From the NCBI RefSeq assembly GCF_006228125.1, contig NZ_VDFY01000231.1:1-62466 (forward strand): a stretch of DNA of 62,466 bases, given 5' to 3'. The translations under genes and the position numbers were made by a program. This document shows positions 23,961 through 32,166 of the stretch, piece after piece. The notes under the pieces were generated by a model. That model saw only the letters and a program-made list of their open reading frames with translations, ran no database searches and was not told the origin of the DNA. The DNA is from Micromonospora orduensis (lineage in GTDB: Bacteria > Actinomycetota > Actinomycetes > Mycobacteriales > Micromonosporaceae). Every line of letters starts with the position of its first letter. Position 1 is the first letter of the stretch.

Positions 23961-26080
23961 CGATGGCGAAACACGTGGCCCGGCGTGACCCTCGGGCGCA
24001 CTGGCTGCTGCTCCTGCTCGGGCTGCTCCTGCTGCTGGCGGCGCTCACCGTCAACGGCCTGGTGAGCGGTCTCGCGGGCGGCTCGGGAAACGCCACCGCC
24101 CGGCCCTCGCCGGACGTGCCGGCCGCCGTCAGCTCGGGTGGCCCGGTGCTCCGGCTGGACCGCGCTGAACCGGTCAGCCGGGCGCTGCCGGACCGCACCA
24201 TCGCGCTGACCTTCGACGACGGGCCGGACCCGCGCTGGACGCCACAGATCCTCGACGTGCTGCGCCGGCACGGCGCGCACGCCACCTTCTTCGTGGTGGG
24301 TGGCCGGGTCAACGAGCACCCCGAACTGGTCCGGCGGATCCTCGCCGAGGGGCACGAGATCGGGTCGCACACGTTCACCCACGCCGACCTCGCCGACGTG
24401 CCGTCGTGGCGGCGTGACATCGAACTGTCGCTGACCCGCAAGGCGGTCGCGTCGGCCACCGGCCGGGAACTGACCCTGCTCCGGCCGCCGTTCTCCTCGG
24501 TGCCGGCGGCGCTGACCGGGTCCGAGTACGCCGCGCTGCGCGCCGCCGCCGGTGCCGGGCACGTCGCGGTGCTCGCCGACCTGGACACCAGGGACTGGCA
24601 GCGTCCCGGCGCCGACCAGATCGTCCGGGCGGCCACCCCGAAGCGGGGACGGGGAGCGGTGGTGCTGATGCACGACGGCGGCGGCGACCGGGCGCAGACC
24701 ATCGCCGCGCTGGACCGGTTGCTGCCCGCGCTGACCGAACAGGGCTACCGGTTCACCACCGTCTCCGCCGGCATCGACGCCTCGCCGTCGATGGTTCCGG
24801 CGGGCGTCGGTACCCGGCTGAGCGGCACCGCGCTGCGCTGGACCCAGACCGCTGCCCGCTGGTCCGCCGGGGTGATGAACGTCCTGCTCGCCACCGCACT
24901 GGTGCTCGGGGTCGCGCGTCTGGCGGTGCAGGTGTTCTGCGCCCAGCGGCACGTGCGCCGGGTCCGCCGGCCCCGCCGGGACCGTCCCGAGGTGCGGGAA
25001 CCGGTGTCGGTGATCGTGCCCGCGTACAACGAGGCCGCGAACATCGCCGCCACGGTTCGTTCCCTGCTGGCCAGCGCGTACCCGGCGTTGGAGGTGATCG
25101 TGGTGGACGACGGGTCGGACGACGGCACCGCCGACATCGTCGAGCGGATGCGACTGCGCGGGGTACGGGTGATCCGGCAGGCCAACGCGGGCAAGCCGGC
25201 GGCGCTGAACACCGGTATCCGGGCGGCCCGGGCGAACCTGCTGGTGCTTGTCGACGGGGACACCGTCTTCCAGCCGGACACCGTGCACCGGCTGGTCCAG
25301 GGCTTCGCGGATCCGTCGGTGGGCGCGATCAGCGGCAACACCAAGGTCGCCAACCGGCGTCGGCTGCTCGGCCGGTGGCAGCACCTGGAGTACGTGATCG
25401 GCTTCAACCTCGACCGACGGATGTACGACGTGCTGGAGTGCATGCCGACCATCCCCGGCGCGATCGGCGCGTTCCGCCGCGAGGTGCTGCTGCGGGTGGG
25501 AGGGGTGCCGTCGGACACGCTGGCCGAGGACACCGACCTGACCATGAAGGTGCTGCGGGCCGGCTGGCGGGTCGTCTACGAGGAGTCGGCCATCGCCTGG
25601 ACCGAAGCCCCGTCGTCGTTGCGCCAGCTCTGGCGGCAGCGCTACCGCTGGTGCTACGGCACGATGCAGGCGATGTGGAAGCACCGGCACGCGCTGCGCG
25701 AGTCGGGCGCCGGAGGCAAGTTGGGCCGACGCGGCCTGCCGTACCTCACGGTGTTCCAGATCGTGTTGCCGCTCACCGCGCCCGCGGTCGACGTGTTCGC
25801 CGTGTACGGCCTGCTCTTCCTGCCCTGGTCGACCCTCGCCCTGGCCTGGGCGGGGCTGCTGCTGCTGCAGGCGGCCACCGCCGCGTACGCGCTGCGACTG
25901 GACCGGGAGCGGTACGGCCCGCTCTGGTCGCTGCCGTTCCAGCAACTGGTCTACCGGCAGCTCATGTACCTGGTGGTGGTGCAGTCGGTGGTCACCGCGT
26001 TGGTCGGCAACCGGCTGCGCTGGCAGCGGATGGTGCGGACCGGCGAGGCGGCGGTGTTGGTCGGCGCCGGCCGCGGCTGA
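23957..26080 (+). CDS. Polysaccharide deacetylase-glycosyltransferase (NodB-GT2) fusion
   Basis: A 707-residue bifunctional membrane enzyme. An N-terminal helix (LLLLLGLLLLLAALTVNGLV) is followed by a NodB deacetylase domain (about 75-270) with TFDDGPDPRW, HTFTHADL and LRPPFSS. A middle helix leads to a GT2 domain (about 350-600) with VSVIVPAYNEAANIA, VVDDGSDDGT, LVDGDTVF, EDTDL and the processive-synthase motif QRYRW. Terminal helices complete a synthase-like channel. Probably makes and partly deacetylates an N-acetylhexosamine polymer at the cell surface, as separate PgaB/PgaC-type enzymes do. GTG 23957 or ATG 23963. The polymer is not known. Confidence 0.9.
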   Translation: MTMAKHVARRDPRAHWLLLLLGLLLLLAALTVNGLVSGLAGGSGNATARPSPDVPAAVSSGGPVLRLDRAEPVSRALPDRTIALTFDDGPDPRWTPQILDVLRRHGAHATFFVVGGRVNEHPELVRRILAEGHEIGSHTFTHADLADVPSWRRDIELSLTRKAVASATGRELTLLRPPFSSVPAALTGSEYAALRAAAGAGHVAVLADLDTRDWQRPGADQIVRAATPKRGRGAVVLMHDGGGDRAQTIAALDRLLPALTEQGYRFTTVSAGIDASPSMVPAGVGTRLSGTALRWTQTAARWSAGVMNVLLATALVLGVARLAVQVFCAQRHVRRVRRPRRDRPEVREPVSVIVPAYNEAANIAATVRSLLASAYPALEVIVVDDGSDDGTADIVERMRLRGVRVIRQANAGKPAALNTGIRAARANLLVLVDGDTVFQPDTVHRLVQGFADPSVGAISGNTKVANRRRLLGRWQHLEYVIGFNLDRRMYDVLECMPTIPGAIGAFRREVLLRVGGVPSDTLAEDTDLTMKVLRAGWRVVYEESAIAWTEAPSSLRQLWRQRYRWCYGTMQAMWKHRHALRESGAGGKLGRRGLPYLTVFQIVLPLTAPAVDVFAVYGLLFLPWSTLALAWAGLLLLQAATAAYALRLDRERYGPLWSLPFQQLVYRQLMYLVVVQSVVTALVGNRLRWQRMVRTGEAAVLVGAGRG

Positions 26081-26113
26081 CGCTCCCTCGGCCCGGCGCC
26101 AGCCGTCGGCCGG

Positions 26114-26269
26114 TCAGGTCGGGGCGTGGAAGAGGCCGGCCGACCAGGAGATCAGCAGGCCGACGGCGGCGGAGCAGCAGCACACGAGCAGGGCGGCGGC
26201 GACCACCGCGAGGATCATCCAGGCGGACGCGCGCCGGGGCGCCGACCCCGGCTCGTCCTCATCGGTCAT
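26114..26269 (-). CDS. Small single-pass membrane protein (51 residues)
   Basis: This short gene begins at ATG 26269 (MTDEDEPGSAPRRASAW). It has an acidic head, one hydrophobic helix with three adjacent cysteines (LLVCCCSAAVGLLISW) and ends HAPT. Function unknown. It lies 18 bp downstream of the oligopeptidase B gene on the same strand and is probably co-transcribed with it. Its Shine-Dalgarno sequence is weak. The clean acidic-head/hydrophobic-helix layout supports coding, but it has not been matched to a family. Confidence 0.55.
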   Translation of the reverse strand: MTDEDEPGSAPRRASAWMILAVVAAALLVCCCSAAVGLLISWSAGLFHAPT

Positions 26270-26287
26270 CGCCGCCGCCGCCCGTCG

Positions 26288-28393
26288 TCAGGCCCGGCCC
26301 AGGCGGTCCAGGATCCAGGCGTTGATGAACGCCTCCTCACGCCAGGCGTCGTAACGGCCGCTCGGCCCGCCGTGCCCGGCGCCCATCTCGGTCTTGAGCA
26401 GGTAGTCGCCCTGCGGTGCGGTCGCCCGCAGCCGGGCGATCCACTTCGCCGGCTCCGAGTAGAGCACCCGCGTGTCGTTGAGGCTGGTCACCGCGAGGAT
26501 CGCCGGATAGTCCACGGCGGCCACGTTCTCGTACGGCGTGTACGACTTCATGTACGCGTACACCTCGGGGTCCTCGAGCGGGTTGCCCCACTCCTCCCAC
26601 TCGGTGACGGTCAGCGGCAGCGACGGGTCGAGGATCGAGGTGAGCGCGTCCACGAACGGCACCTGCGCGACGATCCCCGCGAACGCGTCCGGGGCGAGGT
26701 TGGCCACCGCGCCCATCAGCAGGCCACCGGCCGAGGCGCCCCGGGCGACCAGCCGGTCGCTTGCCGTCCAGCCGGCCTTGACCAGGTGTCGGGCGCAGGC
26801 GACGAAGTCGGTGAACGTGTTCTTCTTGGCAAGCATCTTGCCCTGGTCGTACCAGCGGCGGCCCAGCTCACCGCCGCCCCGGGTGTGCGCCACCGCGAAG
26901 ACCACGCCCCGGTCCAGCAGGGACAGTCGGGCCACCGAGAACCACGGGTCCATGCTGGCCTCGTACGAGCCGTAGCCGTACAGCTCGCAGGGCGCCGAGC
27001 CGTCCCGGGGGGTGCCGACCCGGCAGACCAGCGAGATCGGCACCCGGGTGCCGTCGTCGGCGAGCGCCCAGTCGCGGTGCTGCTCGTACTCCGCCGGGTC
27101 GTACGGCCGTCCGTCCGGCCCGGGCAGCACCGGCTTCTGCTTGCGCAGCACCATCTGCCGGGTGACCAGGTCGTAGTCGTACACGGAGTCCGGGGTGACC
27201 AGCGACGCGTAGCGCAGGCGGATCTGCCCGGTGCGGTACTCCGGGTTGGCGTCCAGCCCGACGCTGTAGAGCGGCTCGGGGAAGTCGATGTCGTACGAGT
27301 CGTCGCTGCCCACCGGCAGCACCCGCAGGCCGGTGAGCCCGTCGGTGCGCAGTGACACCACCAGGTGGTTCGCGAACGCGTCTACCGCCTCCAGCCGGGT
27401 GCCGGGGGTGTGCTCGATCAGCGGCACCCAGTCGCCCGGCGCGTCCGCCGAGGTGAACGCCAGCGCGAAGTCCTCCGCGCCGTCGTTGTGCAGGATGAGG
27501 AAGCGGTGGCCGTGGTGCTCCACCGCGTACTCGATGCCCTGCCGGCGTGGCGCGATCACGGCCGGGGCGCCGGTCGGGTTGCCGGCGGGGATCACCAGCA
27601 CCTCGCTGGTGACCTTGCTGTGGATGTCGACGAGGATGAACTTCTCCGAGCGGGTCAGCTCCACGCCGACCCAGAACCGCTCGTCGTCCTCCTGGTGGAC
27701 CACCACGTCGTCGGCGGAGGCCGAGCCGACGGTGTGCCGCCAGACCCGGTTCGGCCGCCAGGCGTCGTCGACCGTGACGTAGAACAGCACCGACGCGTCG
27801 GCCGACCAGGCGGTGCCGTAGAACGTGTCCGGCACCTCGTCGGGCAGCAGCTCGCCGGTGGTCAGGTCCTTGACGCGCAGGGTGAACCGCTCGTCGCCGG
27901 AGAAGTCGGTGGAGTAGGCCAGCCAGCGACCGTCCGGGCTGACGTCGAACGCACCCAGGGAGAAGAAGTCGTGCCCCTCGGCCAGCAGGTTGCCGTCGAG
28001 CAGCACCTCCTCGCCGTCGAGCGGGGCGCCGTCCGCGCTGACCGGCGGATCGGTCTCGCCGTCCCGGACGGCGCGGCGGCAGTGCACCCCGTACTGCTGA
28101 CCCTCGATCGTCCGGGTGTAGTACCAGTGCCCGCCCTTGCGGGTCGGCACCGACAGGTCGGTCTCGAGGGTGCGCCGCCGGGTCTCCTCGAACAGGGCGG
28201 TGCGCAGCTCGGCCAGGTGCGCCGTGCGCGCGTCGGTGTACTCGTTCTCGGCGGTCAGGTAGGCGATCGTCTCGGGGTCGTCCTTGACGGCGAGCCAGGC
28301 GTACTCGTCGACGACGGTGTCGCCGTGGTGGGTGCGCTCGGTGGGCACCCGCTTCGCCGCGGGCGGGGCAGTCTCGGTGGTCACGGCGGCCAC
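26288..28393 (-). CDS. ptrB: Oligopeptidase B (S9A prolyl oligopeptidase family)
   Basis: A 701-residue serine peptidase that cleaves short peptides, typically after basic residues. N-terminal beta-propeller (about 75-410) and C-terminal alpha/beta-hydrolase domain. The nucleophile Ser is in ARGASAGGLLMGAV (about residue 550), the Asp in SLNDTRVLYSEPAKW and the His in GAGHGGPSGRYD. The KRVPTERTHHGDTVVDEYAW start is family-typical. No signal peptide, so cytoplasmic. A small membrane-protein gene follows 18 bp downstream. Confidence 0.95.
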   Translation of the reverse strand: MAAVTTETAPPAAKRVPTERTHHGDTVVDEYAWLAVKDDPETIAYLTAENEYTDARTAHLAELRTALFEETRRRTLETDLSVPTRKGGHWYYTRTIEGQQYGVHCRRAVRDGETDPPVSADGAPLDGEEVLLDGNLLAEGHDFFSLGAFDVSPDGRWLAYSTDFSGDERFTLRVKDLTTGELLPDEVPDTFYGTAWSADASVLFYVTVDDAWRPNRVWRHTVGSASADDVVVHQEDDERFWVGVELTRSEKFILVDIHSKVTSEVLVIPAGNPTGAPAVIAPRRQGIEYAVEHHGHRFLILHNDGAEDFALAFTSADAPGDWVPLIEHTPGTRLEAVDAFANHLVVSLRTDGLTGLRVLPVGSDDSYDIDFPEPLYSVGLDANPEYRTGQIRLRYASLVTPDSVYDYDLVTRQMVLRKQKPVLPGPDGRPYDPAEYEQHRDWALADDGTRVPISLVCRVGTPRDGSAPCELYGYGSYEASMDPWFSVARLSLLDRGVVFAVAHTRGGGELGRRWYDQGKMLAKKNTFTDFVACARHLVKAGWTASDRLVARGASAGGLLMGAVANLAPDAFAGIVAQVPFVDALTSILDPSLPLTVTEWEEWGNPLEDPEVYAYMKSYTPYENVAAVDYPAILAVTSLNDTRVLYSEPAKWIARLRATAPQGDYLLKTEMGAGHGGPSGRYDAWREEAFINAWILDRLGRA

Positions 28394-28456
28394 GTTACCG
28401 GCCGGCCCGTGCCACGCGCCGGACCAGCGGCATCCCGATATCCCTCACCACGTCTT

Positions 28457-28473
28457 TCGAACACATGTACGAT
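28457..28473 (+). promoter_or_regulatory. LexA (SOS) box overlapping the -10 of the FAD oxidoreductase gene
   Basis: TCGAACACATGTACGA (28457-28472) matches the actinobacterial LexA consensus TCGAAC-N4-GTTCGA with one mismatch and resembles mycobacterial SOS boxes closely. It overlaps a -10-like TACGAT (28468-28473), 7 nt before the ATG at 28481, which suggests a leaderless transcript blocked by LexA. Confidence 0.75.
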
Positions 28474-28480
28474 GGCCGGC

Positions 28481-29839
28481 ATGGCGGCAGCAGCGAGTTC
28501 CCTCGGCCGGTCCGGAGCCCTTGAGATCACCCGGCGGTTGGCGGCGATCTGCGGTCCGCCGTTCTCCCGGCTGGGTGGGGCGGCCGACGAGGTGGCGGGG
28601 CGACGGGCGCGCTGGGTGGCGGTGCCGGGTGGGCCGCACGCCGCCGCCGAGGTGCTGCGGCTGGCCGCCGCACATGATCTGACGGTGGTGCCCCGGGGCG
28701 CCGGCACGAAGATCGACTGGGGTGCCGCGCCGGTGCAGGTCGACATCATGCTCGACACGGGCCGGTTGGCCGGCATCGGTCACGAGCCGGTCGGTGCGCC
28801 GGTCGCCGAGGTGGGCGCCGGCACACCGTTGCGGGCGGTGCAGGCGACGCTGGAGCGCACCGGGCAACGGCTGGCCTTGGACGCCCCGTCGCCCGGGGCG
28901 ACCCTGGGCGGGGTGCTCGCCGCCGGTGAGGCCGGTCCGCTGCGGCACCGCCACGGCAGCCCCTGCGACCAGCTCCTCGGCGTCCGCTATCTGGGCGCCG
29001 ACGGTGAGCTGGTCAGCGCCGGTGGCGGCGCGCCCGGTCTCGACCTGGCCCGGCTGCTCTGCGGCTCGCAGGGCGCGCTAGGCGTGCTGGTCTCGGCGAG
29101 CCTGCGGGTGCAGCCGGCGCCGGCGAGCCGGCTGTGGGTGTCCCGTCCGGTGTGGACGCCGCTGGAGGTGCACGACCTGGTCCGCATGATCCTCGCCGCC
29201 CGACTGGACCCGGCGGCCGTCGAGCTGGACCTACCCGCCGGTACGCCCCGGCCGCGTACGCCGTACCCGCCCGGTCATCCGTCCGCCACCGCCCGGGAAC
29301 GCCACCCGTCGATGTCGGGTCGACCCGGTGCGCCGTCCCGCGCGGGCAGCCTGGTGGTGCTGTTGGAGGGCGGCCCGGCCGACGCCACCGAACGCGCCGA
29401 ACGCCTGGTGGGCCTGCTGCACGGGGAGGCGACAGTCGCGCACTCCGCCCCGACGTGGTGGCGGCGTTACCCGTTCGCGCCGGGCGACACGGCGCTGCGG
29501 CTGGAGGTGCCGATCAGTGACCTGCACGCGGCCGTGTACGCGCTGCGCGACGCGGCCGGCGCCCCGGTGCCGGTGCGGGGTTCGGCCGGGCTGGGCGTGG
29601 TGCACGCGGCGTTGCCCGGTGCGCTGGCGCCCGACCGGGTGGCGTCCATCCTGGCCGCCGTCCGCGGGGTGTTGATGGCCCGGGAGGGCCGCTGCGTCGT
29701 GGTCTCCGCTCCAGCGCCGGTCCGGCGGGCCGTCGACCTCTGGGGTGAGATCGCCGGTCTGGCCCAGTTGCGGGCCGCGAAGGAGCACCTCGACCCGGAT
29801 CACCGGCTCGCCCCCGGTCGACTGCCCGGTGGCCTGTGA
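28481..29839 (+). CDS. FAD-binding oxidoreductase (PCMH/GlcE-like), probably SOS-controlled
   Basis: A 452-residue flavoprotein with an N-terminal PCMH-type FAD domain (about 40-215): VPGGPHAAAEVLRLAAAHDL, TVVPRGAGTKIDWG and APSPGATLGGVLAAGEAGP. The C-terminal part, ending HLDPDHRLAPGRLPGG, resembles the glycolate oxidase GlcE subunit. The usual oxidase partner subunits are not adjacent, so the substrate is unknown. ATG 28481 is preferred because a -10 element ends 7 nt upstream; ATG 28472 overlaps the LexA box. Residues 255-300 are a Pro/Arg-rich insertion. Divergent from oligopeptidase B, with which it shares a short promoter region. Confidence 0.85.
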   Translation: MAAAASSLGRSGALEITRRLAAICGPPFSRLGGAADEVAGRRARWVAVPGGPHAAAEVLRLAAAHDLTVVPRGAGTKIDWGAAPVQVDIMLDTGRLAGIGHEPVGAPVAEVGAGTPLRAVQATLERTGQRLALDAPSPGATLGGVLAAGEAGPLRHRHGSPCDQLLGVRYLGADGELVSAGGGAPGLDLARLLCGSQGALGVLVSASLRVQPAPASRLWVSRPVWTPLEVHDLVRMILAARLDPAAVELDLPAGTPRPRTPYPPGHPSATARERHPSMSGRPGAPSRAGSLVVLLEGGPADATERAERLVGLLHGEATVAHSAPTWWRRYPFAPGDTALRLEVPISDLHAAVYALRDAAGAPVPVRGSAGLGVVHAALPGALAPDRVASILAAVRGVLMAREGRCVVVSAPAPVRRAVDLWGEIAGLAQLRAAKEHLDPDHRLAPGRLPGGL

Positions 29840-29848
29840 CCCGTCCGG

Positions 29849-31918
29849 TCAGGCGGCGTCGTTGCGCAGCACCAGGATGGCGATGTCGTCGCGGGGCGGT
29901 TCGACCGAGAAGTTGATCGCGGCGGCGCGCAGTCGGGCGGCCACCACGTCGGCCGAGTAGCCGGCCAGCGGCGCGGCCGCGTCCCGCAGCCGGTCGGTAC
30001 CGAACAGCTCCCGGCCGCGTCGCCGCTCGGTGACGCCGTCGGTGTAGAAGATGAGCGAGTCGCCGGGCCCGAGCCTGATCTGCGCCGTCGGCGACGTGAT
30101 CGTGTCGAGCAGGCCGAGCGCCGTGCCGCCGGTGCCCACGAACCCGGCGCCGCCCTTCCCGGCCAGCAGCACCGGTCGGTCGTGCCCCGCCAGGTGCAGC
30201 GCGACGTCCAGCTGGTTGCCACCGCCCGGGCCGACCGCAGCCAGGGCCAACGTGCAGTACCTGCCGCCGCCCCGCTCGACAAGCGTCTCGTTGAGTCGGG
30301 ACAGCACCTCCGACAGCGGCTTGCCGTCGCCGACCAGCACCCGGATCACGTCCCGGACCAGCCCGGTCACCGCGGCGGCCTGCACGCCCTTGCCCGAGAC
30401 GTCGCCGATCACCACAAGCGAACGCCCGTCGGGCAGCGGCACCACGTCGTAGAAGTCGCCGCCGACCTCCGCGTCGTCGCCGGTCGGGACGTACTCGGCG
30501 GCGAAGCCGATCCCGTCCACCACCGGCAGCACCGGGGGCAGCAGGGATTGTTGGAGGGTCTGCGCCACCCGCCGGCGCTCGGCGTGGATGCGGGCGTTCT
30601 CGATTGCCAGCGCGGCCCGGCGGGCCACGTCCTCCAGGACTGCCACCTCGTCCGGGTCGTGCCGGTGCCGCTGGTGCCGCCCCACGGCGAGGGTGCCGAG
30701 CCGCTGCCCGCGCGCGATCAGCGGAACCGCGAACCCCTCCATCGGCCCGCCGAGCGGGATCTGCGCCGCGCTGCGCGACGCCTCGCGCAGCCGTGCCTGG
30801 ATCGAGTCCGGTCCGGTCTCCGCCAGCACCTTGTGCAGCTGCGGCAGCACCGACTCGTCGGCGTGGGTCGCCGCCGCCAACCGCAGCCGACCCCACTCGT
30901 CGGTGGTGTGCACCGCGCACCACTGGCCGAGCCGCGGCACCACCAGCTGCGGGATCAACGCCATGGTCAGCTCGACGTCCAACGACTGGGCCAGCAGTTC
31001 GCTCGCCTCGGCCAGGAACGTCAGCCACGCCTGCCGGCGGACGTCGGCCCGGCGCAGCCGGTCGTTCTCCAGGTGCAGCGACAGCCGCTCGGCGGTCAGC
31101 ACCGCCAGGGGCCGGGCGTACGCGGACGGTGCGGCGTCCAACTCCAGCTCCCCGCCGTACGGGCGGTGCACGGTCAGCGGCACCTGGAGCAGTTCGCTGT
31201 CGAGGCGGGGCTGACGGCCGATGCGGGCCAGCACCTGCCGGCCCTGCCCGTCGCCCCGGTCCAGGCGGATCGCGCCGCCGGCCGCTCCCACCATTTCGGC
31301 GAGCCGGCTGAGCAGGCCGGCGGCGAAGTCGGGCAGCGGGTCGTCCGCGTACATGTCGGGGGCGGTCTGCATGAGTTCGCTCATGGCGCTGGCGCTCGGG
31401 CCGGAGCTGTCCGCGGCCGTCCCGGTCGGTGTCGCGTTGCCGGCGGCGTCGGGCGGGTCGGCGTCGGGACGGTCCAGCCGGAACCAGACGCCCTTGCCGG
31501 TGGGCAGGTACGTGGTGCCCCACCGGCTGGCGAAGTGGTCGACAAGCAGCAGGCCACGGCCCCGCTCGGACACCTCGTTGATCTCGGTGGCGTCGTTCCG
31601 GGCGCCGACGGTCAGCTCGTCACCGGGCCCGGCTGCGAAGTCGGAGACGGTCACGGTGAGCCCCACCTCGTCGGCGACGACGTCGATGTCCAACTCGGTG
31701 CGGGCGTGTTCGACGGCGTTTGTGGTCAGCTCCGTGGTGAGCAGCAGAGCCTCGTTGGCCAGCTCGTCGAGGTGAGCCTCGGTCAGCACCGAGCGGACGA
31801 CCGCGCGGGCGGCGGCGGGGGTACGCCTGTCGGCGGGCAGTCTGACATGCCGGACCGCCCCGTTCCGGGCCCCGGCCGCCGCGGGCCCCGCCTCGGCTGA
31901 CACCTTCGTATCCTCCAT
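29849..31918 (-). CDS. HATPase-GAF-PP2C protein phosphatase (SpoIIE family)
   Basis: A 689-residue soluble regulator. N-terminal anti-sigma-kinase-like GHKL domain (about 25-150: TTELTTNAVEHARTELDIDV, ERGRGLLLVDHFASRWG). A middle region (about 190-440) includes a helix-linked GAF-type domain (MALIPQLVVPRLGQWCAVHT). The C-terminal PP2C domain (about 455-685) carries QQSLLPPVLP, GGDFYDVVPLPDG, VIGDVSGKGVQA, LIFYTDGVTERRRG and RDDIAILVLRNDA. It could both phosphorylate and dephosphorylate STAS antagonists. ATG 31918 follows GGGAGGA; the frame upstream to 32086 is not conserved. Divergent from the HAMP-array kinase, so the two are probably functionally linked. Confidence 0.9.
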   Translation of the reverse strand: MEDTKVSAEAGPAAAGARNGAVRHVRLPADRRTPAAARAVVRSVLTEAHLDELANEALLLTTELTTNAVEHARTELDIDVVADEVGLTVTVSDFAAGPGDELTVGARNDATEINEVSERGRGLLLVDHFASRWGTTYLPTGKGVWFRLDRPDADPPDAAGNATPTGTAADSSGPSASAMSELMQTAPDMYADDPLPDFAAGLLSRLAEMVGAAGGAIRLDRGDGQGRQVLARIGRQPRLDSELLQVPLTVHRPYGGELELDAAPSAYARPLAVLTAERLSLHLENDRLRRADVRRQAWLTFLAEASELLAQSLDVELTMALIPQLVVPRLGQWCAVHTTDEWGRLRLAAATHADESVLPQLHKVLAETGPDSIQARLREASRSAAQIPLGGPMEGFAVPLIARGQRLGTLAVGRHQRHRHDPDEVAVLEDVARRAALAIENARIHAERRRVAQTLQQSLLPPVLPVVDGIGFAAEYVPTGDDAEVGGDFYDVVPLPDGRSLVVIGDVSGKGVQAAAVTGLVRDVIRVLVGDGKPLSEVLSRLNETLVERGGGRYCTLALAAVGPGGGNQLDVALHLAGHDRPVLLAGKGGAGFVGTGGTALGLLDTITSPTAQIRLGPGDSLIFYTDGVTERRRGRELFGTDRLRDAAAPLAGYSADVVAARLRAAAINFSVEPPRDDIAILVLRNDAA

Positions 31919-32166
31919 CGTCCTCCCGCCGGCTGCCAAGCCGATCACCGTCGCGGCGGAGGTTCGTGGCCCCCGGGCTGTCGCGGCTGTTCCGTCACCC
32001 GGACGAGGTCTGCGACGCACCGTACCGGATCGGTTGCCCATGGGTGGATCGGCGCGGTGCTCAGGGCGGTCCGGCGGGTCGTGCACCCTGGCACCGCGGC
32101 GCGCGCGGGCACAATATGGGGTGTCGGTGTGTCCGCACGGACCGGCGCCCCCGAGTTGAGCGAGGA
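31919..32166. promoter_or_regulatory. Divergent control region of the phosphatase and HAMP-array kinase
   Basis: These 248 bp separate two signalling genes. The kinase side ends with GAGGA directly before ATGATG (32167/32170). An AT-richer patch CACAATATGG (32110-32119) is the best -10 candidate for the kinase. I see no convincing operator. A long open frame running through the region on each strand is a composition artefact. Confidence 0.35.

Noticed and set aside
23384..25945. An 853-codon minus-strand frame opposite the deacetylase-GT2 gene
   Set aside because: Shadow frame rich in His, Gln and Arg; the plus strand encodes a clear enzyme.
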